Shown here piece by piece: positions 9,064 through 16,350 of a stretch of DNA of 64,000 nt (position 1 is its first letter; the number at the start of each line of letters is the position of its first letter). Source of the DNA: Candidatus Saccharimonadota bacterium (GTDB lineage Bacteria; Patescibacteriota; Saccharimonadia; Saccharimonadales; Saccharimonadaceae); assembly GCA_017524405.1 (NCBI GenBank), contig JAFWSJ010000011.1, positions 62,001-126,000 on the forward strand, given 5' to 3'. Below the pieces are notes generated by a model. The model had not been told where the DNA came from. It saw only the letters and a list, made by a program, of their open reading frames with translations, and made no database searches. The translations under genes were made by a program, and so were the position numbers.

Positions 9064-9429
9064 CTATTCGCGTGCGTGTTCTGGATAACTGTTCGTATTC
9101 ACCATCGTCGAAGCAACCTCGTTCGACTCGTCCTTTGCCGCTGCCGCCGTAATCTTCGCATTCTCGACAGTCAAAGCATCGCGCCTAGCTTCAAGCTCGG
9201 CAATTTCACTGTTAACACCTGCAATATCAGCATCGTACTGCGCCACTTTCGTGCCCTGCGTCAAAGCAAAGAGCCCGATAAGCACAGCAATCAGGAATAA
9301 AATAAATACGTGCATGAGAGAACCGATCTGAATATTCGCATTGTGACGTACCGCGTTGCGGTTACGTGACCAGGACATCGTGTTCATCCCAGTCGTCATC
9401 GTCCTTCTGCTCGCATAGTATGCTGACAT
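9064..9429 (-). CDS. ftsL: FtsL/FtsB-like division protein
   Basis: A 121-residue bitopic protein. A basic N-terminal tail of about 35 residues is followed by one membrane segment (about 39-59, LMHVFILFLIAVLIGLFAL) and a short coiled coil (about 65-97, AGVNSEIAELEARRDAL). This topology, size and position between rsmH and ftsI fit FtsL, the divisome protein that bridges FtsQ/FtsB and FtsW/FtsI. The sequence itself is too divergent to name with certainty. No good Shine-Dalgarno precedes the ATG. The gene sits between a structured RNA segment upstream and a strong terminator downstream. Confidence 0.7.
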   Translation of the reverse strand: MSAYYASRRTMTTGMNTMSWSRNRNAVRHNANIQIGSLMHVFILFLIAVLIGLFALTQGTKVAQYDADIAGVNSEIAELEARRDALTVENAKITAAAAKDESNEVASTMVNTNSYPEHARE

Positions 9430-9439
9430 TTAATAATTT

Positions 9440-9664
9440 CTTTCTATTCTTTATTTTTGTTTTTCAATTGGAGTTTTAGAGCTTTGGCGGTAAGCCAGGC
9501 GACAAGAGATAAACACCTGGCTTCCTACCAAAGAAGGTCAAAAATTTTTACACACTCCGAAAACTTCACCTATTTCGGTACCCCCGGTCAATAGGGGCAT
9601 ATATAGGTAGTTTCTCTAGTCTTAATGTCCCCCGTAAGACTTTAGGCCGATAAAGCCTAAAGCC
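9440..9664 (-). ncRNA. Highly structured untranslated RNA between a 20-codon ORF and ftsL
   Basis: About 225 nt with stops in all minus-strand frames. Reading the minus strand, successive hairpins are GCTTTAGGC/GCCTAAAG, GTCTTA/TAAGAC, a nested ACCTAT/ATAGGT enclosing GCCCC/GGGGG, and an 18-bp imperfect helix in which CTTTGG...AAGCCAGG pairs with CCTGGCTT...CCAAAG. It could be an ftsL leader that responds to a signal, or a separate small RNA. It lacks RNase P, tmRNA or SRP signatures. No known riboswitch class is recognised. Confidence 0.4.
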
Positions 9665-9727
9665 CTAGCGGAAGTTCACTTTGATTTGCTGTGCACGAGA
9701 CCTGTTGGTCACAATGATCTTTGCCAT
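9665..9727 (-). CDS. 20-residue small protein or leader peptide
   Basis: ATG followed by 20 codons (MAKIIVTNRSRAQQIKVNFR), with a very good ribosome site AGGAG five nt upstream. The product is basic, with five Arg/Lys in 20 residues. It lies about 70 nt downstream of rsmH and immediately before a strongly folded RNA. A 10-bp hairpin (TTGCGCTGCC/GGCAGCGCAA) fills the gap after rsmH. I do not recognise the peptide. It could be a functional microprotein or a leader peptide whose translation controls folding of the following RNA and hence ftsL expression. Confidence 0.45.
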   Translation of the reverse strand: MAKIIVTNRSRAQQIKVNFR

Positions 9728-9795
9728 CTTGGCTCCTTTTTGTTTTTGTTTTTTACGATTGCGCTGCCCTGCGAGCCATCGGCAGCGCAAAAAAA

Positions 9796-10671
9796 CTAAC
9801 GTTTTTCGGCCACCCTCAACTTCGCACTGCGAGCGCGTGGATTATTAACAATTTCATTTTCGTCCGCAACTACGGGCTTTTTCGTAAGAATTGTCAGCGT
9901 CGACTCGATACCTTTGCTACTTTCGTCCTTAAAGAAATCTTTGACAAGTCGATCTTCTAGGCTATGGAAAGAGATAATCGCTACCCTACCACCGGGATTT
10001 AGCAATTTTGGCAAAAGCGGCAAAGTCTGTTCAATTATCCCAAGCTCGTCATTTACGACAATGCGTAAAGCCTGAAATATCTTCGTCGCTGGGTGCGTGT
10101 GCGAATATGGCGACTTAGACCGAATCAAATCGGCAAGCTCGGTCGTCGTATTAATTGGGCGGTGCATACAAATTTCGCGAGCCAACATCTTCGCACGACC
10201 TGGCCGCTCTTCTGCGTAACGCTCAAAAATATCCGCTAGTTTCCCTTCGCTCCATTTGTTCACGACAGTCCAAGCATCAAGTTCCTGCTCGCCATTCATT
10301 CGCATATCTAAGCGAGCTTCCTTCGCAAAGGAAAAACCTCTTTCCGCAATATCTAGTTGCGGTGAAGAAACGCCAAAGTCCGCCAGTATCATATCAAACT
10401 TTTTTTCACTCTCCACAAGTCGTAGCGCCGTACTATAAAAATCATCATGGACCAATTTCGGCTTCTCCTCTTGGTACTTCGCCTCTAAGAAATCAATCGC
10501 ATTCTGATCACGATCATTTAAGACCGCATCTTTATAATTCCGCGTTACTTCCAAAATTTTATCTGCGTGCCCACCATAACCTGCTGTTAAATCCAAATAG
10601 CTTTCGCCTGCTCTAGGACGCAGCAACTGTAACACATCTGATAATAAAACTGGAATATGTACTTCGTTCAT
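9796..10671 (-). CDS. rsmH: 16S rRNA (cytosine-1402-N4)-methyltransferase
   Basis: Methylates N4 of C1402 in the decoding centre of 16S rRNA using S-adenosylmethionine. The 291 residues carry the family start HIPVLLSDV, the SAM-binding loop YLDLTAGYGGHADKILE, ILADFGVSSPQLDIAERGFSF, LRIVVNDEL and GGRVAIISFHSLEDRLVKDFF. It is the first gene of the division/cell-wall cluster, as in many bacteria, but no mraZ precedes it. The ATG is six nt after a TATAAT hexamer, so it is probably leaderless from this promoter. A second promoter about 430 nt upstream could produce a long-leader transcript. Confidence 0.96.
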   Translation of the reverse strand: MNEVHIPVLLSDVLQLLRPRAGESYLDLTAGYGGHADKILEVTRNYKDAVLNDRDQNAIDFLEAKYQEEKPKLVHDDFYSTALRLVESEKKFDMILADFGVSSPQLDIAERGFSFAKEARLDMRMNGEQELDAWTVVNKWSEGKLADIFERYAEERPGRAKMLAREICMHRPINTTTELADLIRSKSPYSHTHPATKIFQALRIVVNDELGIIEQTLPLLPKLLNPGGRVAIISFHSLEDRLVKDFFKDESSKGIESTLTILTKKPVVADENEIVNNPRARSAKLRVAEKR

Positions 10672-10677
10672 TCCTTC

Positions 10678-10683
10678 ATTATA
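10678..10683 (-). promoter_or_regulatory. -10 element of rsmH, leaderless
   Basis: TATAAT on the minus strand exactly six nt before the rsmH ATG. Confidence 0.7.
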
Positions 10684-11354
10684 CTTTGTTCGAGCCCGTT
10701 CATCTAGAAATTTCAGGTGTTTGTGTTTTTTGGTTGTTTATTTTTTTCCTTAACACATTAAGATTCCATAACTGCCTGGTAGCGTATAGCTAACATATTG
10801 TTACGGAGTTGAGAGACTTAATTTGTGTGAGGTGGAGTTTTTTATTTGTTTGGGAGGTGTGTATTTGTGTTAAAAGAGCCTACAGTTTCTGTTTCGCGTA
10901 TCCTAAACGCGCCCAAAACTCCTAGATGATCGGGTTCGAACGTTGTAAATGTACTGCAAAAACAAGCTATTTGCGCTTTGACAACGTAATAATCTGATAG
11001 TCTTGCGATTGGCTAATAGTGCATTGAGACATTTTTGTAATTGTTCCAATCGTTATTGCTTATTTTTGTTTTGTTTCGTGGTGTTTGTTTTTATTGTTTC
11101 CACTTGTTCCTAGTTTAAGCAAAAAACCGAAAAATTTCAAGACCCATTTTGGATCGTTTTTACACATTTCGGTGGAAAAATGGTCAAAATAACAGATACA
11201 AACCGAACATAAAATAATTTTTAAGCTTATTTTTCCACACTTGCTTTTTTGATAATTTTATTGTTCAAAAACCGAACAAAACACGCTTGACAATTGTTCA
11301 ATTCGATTTTGAAATTCTGAATGCCCTGCCCTTGCCAAATTCGAAAAAAGATAT
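10684..11354 (-). other. Gene-free AT-rich region upstream of rsmH
   Basis: About 670 nt, far less GC-rich than its surroundings, with no convincing gene. Reading the minus strand, the hexamer GAACAA or its complement TTGTTC recurs. Examples are the inverted pair TTGTTC...GAACAA near 11262-11278 and TTGAACAATTGTCAA near 11288-11302. A related GTTCGGTTT recurs near 11200 and 11270. Downstream of the promoter at 11112-11140 is a 21-codon frame (11032-10967, MSQCTISQSQDYQIITLSKRK) with no clear ribosome site. It overlaps a hairpin with outer stem ACGTTGT/ACAACGT. A regulatory region for the cluster or an unrecognised small RNA are both possible. Confidence 0.45.
11112..11140 (-). promoter_or_regulatory. 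Sigma-70-like promoter far upstream of rsmH
   Basis: TTGAAA (-35), 17-nt spacer, TAAACT (-10) on the minus strand, predicting a start near 11105. A transcript from here would have a leader of about 430 nt before rsmH, or define a separate small RNA. Confidence 0.5.
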
Positions 11355-11388
11355 TAAAAAATGCGGGTTCAATCTATAAACCCGCATC
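11355..11388 (-). terminator. Rho-independent terminator
   Basis: Nine-bp stem ATGCGGGTT/AACCCGCAT followed by TTTTTT on the minus strand. It ends the 11393-12043 membrane protein gene. Confidence 0.87.
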
Positions 11389-11392
11389 ATTT

Positions 11393-12043
11393 TTAGTCAG
11401 CTTTCTCAAACGCCTCCCGTTCCTCTTCGCTCCATTCGTCGACATCTGTCGCGCCTAATGATGGAGCCCAGATATAATCGAAGACGCAATAGACCTTGCC
11501 CTCTTTTATGAGCGCGAATAGCTCAGGGTTATCCTTGAAGCTGAACATATGGCGATAGGGCTTAGGCTCTTCTCCTTCTGCAGCCGAATTGCCATACTCA
11601 AGCGTAGCCGTCTTTGCAAAATCATCGACTATAGTAACCCTTCCAATAGCGCAAGCAGTCCGACATTCCGCTGGCTTAATTATTATATAAAAATAGTAAA
11701 CTGCCAGCCAAAGCCCCATAAGAGCACTAATTGGGATATCTATACGAGACGACCAGCGGTAGAGGACAAACGCAAGCATGGCGTAGATGACCGCATAGAA
11801 TACCGCCACCGCATTAACCGTTCGTATCCTAGCGATCAGCTCCTTCTCCAATACATCATTGTTCTCTTCCTCGTCTTTACCCCTACCATGATCAAGAAGA
11901 TAATCATAAATACGAGAAAACCTAATTTTCATTAGACATCTACCGACGACGACGTAATAAAACGCCATCGCTAGGAAGGCGCCAATAAAAAACGAAATGA
12001 ATGCTATCGCGATGATAGCGCCGATATGTTCGAAAAAGTTCAT
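11393..12043 (-). CDS. Hypothetical membrane protein
   Basis: A 216-residue protein I do not recognise. There are three hydrophobic segments (about 6-32, 76-95 and 99-117), with a charged loop of about 40 residues between the first two. A C-terminal hydrophilic domain of about 95 residues includes MFSFKDNPELFALIKEGKVYCVF and ends with acidic DEWSEEEREAFEKAD. A strong GGAGGTG precedes the ATG by seven nt, and an extended -10 (TGC-TAGAAT) lies about 60 nt upstream, so it is expressed alone with a normal leader. A terminator follows directly. Confidence 0.8.
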   Translation of the reverse strand: MNFFEHIGAIIAIAFISFFIGAFLAMAFYYVVVGRCLMKIRFSRIYDYLLDHGRGKDEEENNDVLEKELIARIRTVNAVAVFYAVIYAMLAFVLYRWSSRIDIPISALMGLWLAVYYFYIIIKPAECRTACAIGRVTIVDDFAKTATLEYGNSAAEGEEPKPYRHMFSFKDNPELFALIKEGKVYCVFDYIWAPSLGATDVDEWSEEEREAFEKAD

Positions 12044-12104
12044 CCAGCCACCTCCTTTTTCAAAAAACTGACCATTTTAAGGTACCTTGCCCACAATTAA
12101 GTCA

Positions 12105-12113
12105 ATTCTAGCA
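12105..12113 (-). promoter_or_regulatory. Extended -10 promoter of the 11393-12043 gene
   Basis: TGC-TAGAAT on the minus strand, giving a leader of about 55 nt that contains the GGAGGTG ribosome site. Confidence 0.55.
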
Positions 12114-12187
12114 CGAAACGCAAAAAATGTGTTCTAATGGCCCAAGTGTATAAAATTTTTATTCAATTCTACCCCTGTTCTTGACAC

Positions 12188-12222
12188 AAAAAAGGCGGGT
12201 CTCTGAAACCAGAGCCCGCCTT
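12188..12222 (-). terminator. Rho-independent terminator of typA
   Basis: Long GC-rich stem (AAGGCGGGCTCTGG pairing with CAGAGACCCGCCTT, one mismatch) and a T run on the minus strand, ending just after the typA stop. Confidence 0.9.
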
Positions 12223-12232
12223 CACTATCAGC

Positions 12233-14053
12233 TTAAGCGGCGTGATTACGAGCACGCTTGCGAAGAGTTGGGTTGAGTTCCTTCTTGCGGAGGCGAAGAG
12301 ACTTCGGCGTAACCTCAAGAAGCTCGTCTTCCATCAAGAAATCCAAGCATTGCTCGAGACTGAGCTGCGTATATGGAGTAAGCTGGATTGCACCATCGGA
12401 AGCATGCGTGCGCATATTCGTGAGCTGCTTCTCGCGGCAAACATTAATATCGAGCTCGTCCTTCTTTGAAAGGCCAACAATCATACCCATATAGACGTCA
12501 ACCTGTGGTGGAATATAAAGCACACCGCGTGCCTGAGCGGCATCGAGCGCATATGCGGTGCTCTGCCCGGCTTCAGAAGCCACGAGCGCGCCATTGCGTT
12601 CCTGGCGATAATGCGAAGTAACCGGCTGGTAGCCTTTCGGCAAAGTATTCATAATTGCCGTACCCTTCGTACCGGTCAAAAGATTATTGCGAAGACCAAT
12701 AAGCGCAGCCGTCGTAATCGTATAGATAAAGCGAGTACTACCGGAAGTCGTCATTTCCTGAGAAACGAGCTCCGCCTTGCGCGTACCGAGTTCCTGCGAA
12801 ACGGCACCGACATACTCTGGCGAAACCTCAATCGTAAGCTCCTCGACTGGCTCCATTTCGACGCCATTCTCGGTCTTATAGACCACCTCTGGGCGGCCAA
12901 CTTCCATCTCATAGCCTTCACGGCGCATCGTCTCAATCAAGACAGAGAGATGAAGCTCGCCACGACCAGAAACCTTATAGCCAAGGCCCTGCGGTTCGAG
13001 ACGCAATGCAATATTCGTCTCAAGCTCGCGCTGCAAGCGATCACCAATCTGGCGAGAAGTCGTGAATTCACCTTCTCTTCCTTTAAGCGGCGAAGTATTT
13101 GGACCAATATAAATAGAGAGCGTTGGGGCCTCAAGCTCAATCGTCGGAAGAGCTTCTGGGTTGTCGCCAGTCGCAATCGTATCGCCAATCGAAGCGGCAC
13201 CAAGACCAGCGAGCGCCACAATATCGCCCGCAATTGCCTCATTCGCTTCCTCGCGACCAAGGCCACGATAAGTATAGAGGCTGTCAATCTTGCCGCGGAC
13301 GACCTCGCCATTCACTTTCATGATACTGACGGAGTCATTCTTCTTCAATTTGCCACGGAAAATCTTACCAATGGCATACTTACCGAGGTAGCTATCAGCT
13401 GCAAGCGCCGCCACGAGGAGCTGCGCGCCCTTCGAGCCATCAGTATCAACCTGAGGCTCTGGAATCTCGTTAATAATCGCGTCAAAAATCACATGGAGAT
13501 CGTTGTCGAGTTCTGGCGTCTTACCAGCCTTGCCATCGCGAGCAATCGCATAATAAATCGGGTATTTGAGCTGCTCTTCGTTCGTCGCGAGCTCAAGAAA
13601 GAGATCGGCGATTTCATCTTCGACTTCACCGAGACGAGCCGCTGGCTTATCAATCTTATTAATCACGACAATCGGGGTCAAATTGAGTTCCAAAGCCTTC
13701 TGAAGCACAAACTTCGTCTGTGGCATCGGACCTTCCTGGGCATCAACAATAAGAAGCACACCATCGGCCATATTGAGCGTACGCTCAACCTCGCCAGAGA
13801 AATCGGCGTGGCCTGGGGTGTCGATAATATTAATCTTGTAGCCGTTATGGTAGACCGCAGTCTGTTTTGCGGTAATCGTGATACCTCGCTCATGCTCCTG
13901 GTCACCAGAATCCATGATGAGCGTCTGGCCCATCTCCGCCTGGTTCTCGCGGAAAGTATTGCTCTGCTTGAGGAGCGCATCAACAAGCGTCGTCTTCCCG
14001 TGGTCGACGTGCGCAATAATTGCTACATTCCTGATTTTGCTCTTATCGTTCAT
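12233..14053 (-). CDS. typA: Ribosome-associated GTPase TypA/BipA
   Basis: A 606-residue translational GTPase of the elongation-factor family that acts on the ribosome and in 50S assembly. G1 is AHVDHGKTT (near residue 15), then the switch-I threonine in [12 protein letters not shown]3 DTPGHADF and G4 NKIDKPAAR. Domain II, EF-G-like domains III and V, and the BipA-specific C-terminal domain ([15 protein letters not shown], then [14 protein letters not shown]) follow. Full length for the family. The ATG is preceded by AAAGGG at a short distance. It is monocistronic, with its own terminator. Confidence 0.97.
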   Translation of the reverse strand: MNDKSKIRNVAIIAHVDHGKTTLVDALLKQSNTFRENQAEMGQTLIMDSGDQEHERGITITAKQTAVYHNGYKINIIDTPGHADFSGEVERTLNMADGVLLIVDAQEGPMPQTKFVLQKALELNLTPIVVINKIDKPAARLGEVEDEIADLFLELATNEEQLKYPIYYAIARDGKAGKTPELDNDLHVIFDAIINEIPEPQVDTDGSKGAQLLVAALAADSYLGKYAIGKIFRGKLKKNDSVSIMKVNGEVVRGKIDSLYTYRGLGREEANEAIAGDIVALAGLGAASIGDTIATGDNPEALPTIELEAPTLSIYIGPNTSPLKGREGEFTTSRQIGDRLQRELETNIALRLEPQGLGYKVSGRGELHLSVLIETMRREGYEMEVGRPEVVYKTENGVEMEPVEELTIEVSPEYVGAVSQELGTRKAELVSQEMTTSGSTRFIYTITTAALIGLRNNLLTGTKGTAIMNTLPKGYQPVTSHYRQERNGALVASEAGQSTAYALDAAQARGVLYIPPQVDVYMGMIVGLSKKDELDINVCREKQLTNMRTHASDGAIQLTPYTQLSLEQCLDFLMEDELLEVTPKSLRLRKKELNPTLRKRARNHAA

Positions 14054-14210
14054 ATATGCCCTTTTATAATGCCGAGATCTATTTCTCCTTGCCTATGGTT
14101 CTGAAGAGGATGAAGTCGTCGAGATTGGTATTTTCTTCTTGCCTTGCGCGATTATTGATCGAGCAACGGCAAGAAAAAATGCCGATATCGGCGAGTTCGT
14201 CCCTTCAGAA

Positions 14211-14287
14211 TGGTGGGCGGTATAGGATTCGAACCTATGACCTTATCTACGTCAAAGATACGCTCTAGCCAACTGAGCTAACCGCCC
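14211..14287 (-). tRNA. tRNA-Val (GAC)
   Basis: A 77-nt cloverleaf on the minus strand. The acceptor GGGCGGT pairs with ACCGCCC. The anticodon stem TATCT/AGATA encloses TTGACGT, giving GAC. The CCA is encoded. A short GCCGATATCGGC palindrome followed by TTTTTT at about 14173-14192 could act as its terminator. Confidence 0.96.
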
Positions 14288-14334
14288 ATAGACATAGCTA
14301 ATTATACCAAAAAGTTCCCCCTTATGCAAGCATT

Positions 14335-15510
14335 TTAGCTCGCCCAAGTAACTTCGAAACCAAAATCCAGTTTTCCAAGCTTTTCCTGATAGACCGCAAT
14401 GATGCTCTTGTCGTCAAACGGACTGCCCGTTTCCATGTAGACAATATAGAGATTGTCGCCGGGACGTACATTGTTAAACTTCGAACGGCTCAAATTTACG
14501 GTATGACCACTTGCGAGGCGTACTGGCATCTGCTCATGAATAAAGCGATAGCTAAAGTTTGCAGTATCATGCTCTTCTGTCGCTTCGACCTTATCAAGAA
14601 CCACTTTATAATGCCCTGCCAGGATTTCCTTTTTCCTGTTTCGTGCCTTTCCGCCCGTAAGAAAGCGAACTAAAAGAAAAATCAATATAATTGGCAGCAC
14701 CGAAACCAAGAAAGAGCCGAGACCAACTAGAAGCCCGTTAAAACCGCCCAATATAACGAAAGTAAATGGCACAGCACCAAACACTACTGCGAGCACCAAA
14801 AACGCAAAGACGCCGCTAATAACGCTCGACACCTTGCTCCTTTTATCTTTTGCTGGCATCCAATAGGCGTTCATATCATCCACAATCTGCTCTGGCGTAA
14901 TTCGTTTCACGCCGCCATCGTTCACGACCGGCTGCTCCTCTGGCGCATACCAACGCCAATGGGTTCTACGCTCGAGCTCTTTCGCATCCGGGATAAGCGC
15001 ATGCTCAGCGGTCGCAGTGAGGCGATATTGTTCGACGGAATAAACCTTCATGCTCTGCATACCATGGACAATACCGATATAATAATCCTTACCAATTTCC
15101 GTCTGATTATATACCTTTTGCGAAACCTCGGTTTGCTTCTTGAAGCGACCAAAAATCTGATCAAAGTACAGGTAATAATAGTAGGTCTCGTGCGTATGCC
15201 CGTCATCATCAGTATGTGTCACGACGCGGATATACTTGTCGCGAAGCGTATCCTTATAAATGTCAATACGCCCAAACATTAGCGTCGCGAGCTTATAAAT
15301 ATTGCGAATGACTAGAACAGCAAAAAGACAAGCAATGCCAATAATCATCGCGTCGAGTGCCCTATTATAATTCTCTGGCTTTCCCCCGCCAATTACTTTC
15401 GCGAGCGGGTTAATTAAAAAACAAGCAACTCCGACGTAAAAAACCATCAAAATAAATCTAGCGACTATCGTCGAATATGGCCGAAATTTCGAAGAAGAAA
15501 GTGTTTCCAT
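14335..15510 (-). CDS. Hypothetical multi-pass membrane protein
   Basis: A 391-residue protein without a family I recognise. Two N-terminal membrane segments (about 15-35 and 52-72) are followed by a hydrophilic domain with a tyrosine run (HTHETYYYYLYFDQI). A second pair of membrane segments lies at about 230-255 and 262-287, and a C-terminal hydrophilic domain contains VKLDK/VNLSRSKFNNVRPGDNLYIVY-type beta strands. The last part resembles small beta-barrel modules seen in integral membrane proteins, but this is inference. The ATG is exactly six nt after an extended -10 and lacks a ribosome site. Divergent from the gene at 15614. Confidence 0.8.
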   Translation of the reverse strand: METLSSSKFRPYSTIVARFILMVFYVGVACFLINPLAKVIGGGKPENYNRALDAMIIGIACLFAVLVIRNIYKLATLMFGRIDIYKDTLRDKYIRVVTHTDDDGHTHETYYYYLYFDQIFGRFKKQTEVSQKVYNQTEIGKDYYIGIVHGMQSMKVYSVEQYRLTATAEHALIPDAKELERRTHWRWYAPEEQPVVNDGGVKRITPEQIVDDMNAYWMPAKDKRSKVSSVISGVFAFLVLAVVFGAVPFTFVILGGFNGLLVGLGSFLVSVLPIILIFLLVRFLTGGKARNRKKEILAGHYKVVLDKVEATEEHDTANFSYRFIHEQMPVRLASGHTVNLSRSKFNNVRPGDNLYIVYMETGSPFDDKSIIAVYQEKLGKLDFGFEVTWAS

Positions 15511-15516
15511 ACCCCT

Positions 15517-15525
15517 ATTATAGCA
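15517..15525 (-). promoter_or_regulatory. Extended -10, leaderless, for the 14335-15510 gene
   Basis: TGC-TATAAT on the minus strand, six nt before the ATG. Confidence 0.7.
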
Positions 15526-15556
15526 TAAGCTTCATCTTGACAAATCGGATAATCTG

Positions 15557-15565
15557 TGATAAAAT
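15557..15565 (+). promoter_or_regulatory. Extended -10 with an ATG six nt downstream
   Basis: TGA-TAAAAT on the plus strand. Position 15572, the expected transcription start, is the A of an ATG in frame with the gene whose Shine-Dalgarno start is at 15614. Confidence 0.65.
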
Positions 15566-15613
15566 AAAAATATGTGGCATGCCACTAAATTTTTATATGT
15601 AGGAGGAACCCCT

Positions 15614-16096
15614 ATGTCCTTTGAAAACGAACATGATGACTTTAAAAAGCTCGAAATCGTGGATAAAAAATTCCCGGGAGCACTCTGCAATCTCATTATT
15701 GGCGTAAATGATGGCTGCTACGAATTAGTCGATTCTAGCAATACTCACATGGAAGTTAAGCCGGTCGACATCAGTAAGATTGACCACGAGATCCATCAGG
15801 TCTTCGGAAACGCAGTTGTCCGATACACTATTGGATACGGCGCCTGCAAAGACGTAGTCTCTGAAGACAATCAGTCCGGTAGATCAATTTGGATTCAGTC
15901 ATTTTCGAATCCCTACATCCATGAGTATCCAGAGCGATTCGGCAACGCGCCGCTCGCCAAACTCAGCTACGACGACTGGAGGGAGAAGATGATAAATATC
16001 GCACGATTCCTCAGAAATCTCCTGAAGCAGAAAGGCGACGTCGTCCTCTATTTCGACGACCTCCCGAATGGGGATGCCGAAAAAGTCACGATCTAA
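15614..16096 (+). CDS. Hypothetical soluble protein
   Basis: A 160-residue hydrophilic protein with no signal peptide or membrane segment and no family I recognise. It has an acidic start (FENEHDDFKKLEIVDKKF) and a mixed alpha/beta composition. AGGAGG lies seven nt before the ATG at 15614, which I take as the start. A second in-frame ATG at 15572 sits exactly where the promoter predicts transcription to begin, and would add 14 residues (MWHATKFLYVGGTP). The 42 nt between them contain a perfect GTGGCATGCCAC palindrome. Monocistronic, with a terminator directly after the stop. Confidence 0.75.
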   Translation: MSFENEHDDFKKLEIVDKKFPGALCNLIIGVNDGCYELVDSSNTHMEVKPVDISKIDHEIHQVFGNAVVRYTIGYGACKDVVSEDNQSGRSIWIQSFSNPYIHEYPERFGNAPLAKLSYDDWREKMINIARFLRNLLKQKGDVVLYFDDLPNGDAEKVTI

Positions 16097-16098
16097 GC

Positions 16099-16127
16099 AA
16101 AAGGCGGCTCGTCAGAGCCGCCTTTTC
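16099..16127 (+). terminator. Rho-independent terminator
   Basis: Stem AAAAGGCGGCTC/GAGCCGCCTTTT with a GTCA loop, directly after the 15614-16096 gene. Confidence 0.88.
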
Positions 16128-16157
16128 CCTTGCGCTTGCAAAATGCCCGAAAAGGCG

Positions 16158-16163
16158 TATAAT
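16158..16163 (+). promoter_or_regulatory. -10 element of tRNA-Lys
   Basis: TATAAT ten nt before the tRNA, with TTGCAA 16 nt further upstream as a plausible -35. Confidence 0.6.
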
Positions 16164-16173
16164 CTTATGTGTT

Positions 16174-16250
16174 GGGTCCGTAGCTCAGCCGGTTAGAGCA
16201 CCTGCCTTTTAAGCAGGGTGTCGTGAGTTCAAGTCTCACCGGACTCACCA
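16174..16250 (+). tRNA. tRNA-Lys (UUU)
   Basis: A 77-nt cloverleaf. The acceptor GGGTCCG pairs with CGGACTC. The anticodon loop CTTTTAA gives UUU, the T loop TTCAAGT is intact and the CCA is encoded. Its 3' end is partly repeated 68 nt downstream. Confidence 0.97.
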
Positions 16251-16254
16251 TTTT
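16238..16254 (+). repeat. First copy of a 17-bp direct repeat (tRNA-Lys 3' end)
   Basis: ACCGGACTCACCATTTT, covering the last 13 nt of tRNA-Lys plus four flanking bases. It is repeated exactly at 16306-16322. Confidence 0.85.
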
Positions 16255-16305
16255 TTATGCAGCAAAAAATGTGAGGACGGCGGATTTGAATATTTGAAAA
16301 TCGAA

Positions 16306-16322
16306 ACCGGACTCACCATTTT
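16306..16322 (+). repeat. Second copy of the tRNA-Lys 3' end repeat
   Basis: Identical 17 bp. The 51 nt between the copies hold no gene. The arrangement resembles att sites left at a tRNA 3' end by integration and loss of an element, or a slip-duplication. Confidence 0.8.
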
Positions 16323-16350
16323 AAAAAATAGCCCCGTAGGGCTACTTTTT
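16323..16350. terminator. Bidirectional terminator
   Basis: TAGCCC-CGTA-GGGCTA with T runs on both sides. It serves tRNA-Lys on the plus strand and the 16349-17455 gene on the minus strand. Confidence 0.82.

Noticed and set aside
9470-9520. GTTTTAGAGCT resembling a Cas9-type CRISPR repeat start
   Set aside because: Single occurrence, no spacers or repeats, no cas genes; the sequence is explained by the long hairpin on the other strand.
10684-11354. Replication origin in the AT-rich region
   Set aside because: Only loose DnaA-box-like words, no dnaA/dnaN/gidA-type neighbours, and genes on both sides point the same way.
10684-11354. RNase P RNA or tmRNA in the non-coding stretches
   Set aside because: The conserved RNase P core motifs and a tmRNA tRNA-like end are not present in this region or in 9440-9664.
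12611-14104. A 497-codon plus-strand open frame opposite typA
   Set aside because: It lies antisense to the whole typA gene, has no ribosome site or recognisable domain, and its long openness follows from typA codon usage.
16174-16322. A second complete tRNA downstream of tRNA-Lys
   Set aside because: Only the last 13 tRNA bases plus flank are repeated; no cloverleaf can be formed from the copy.
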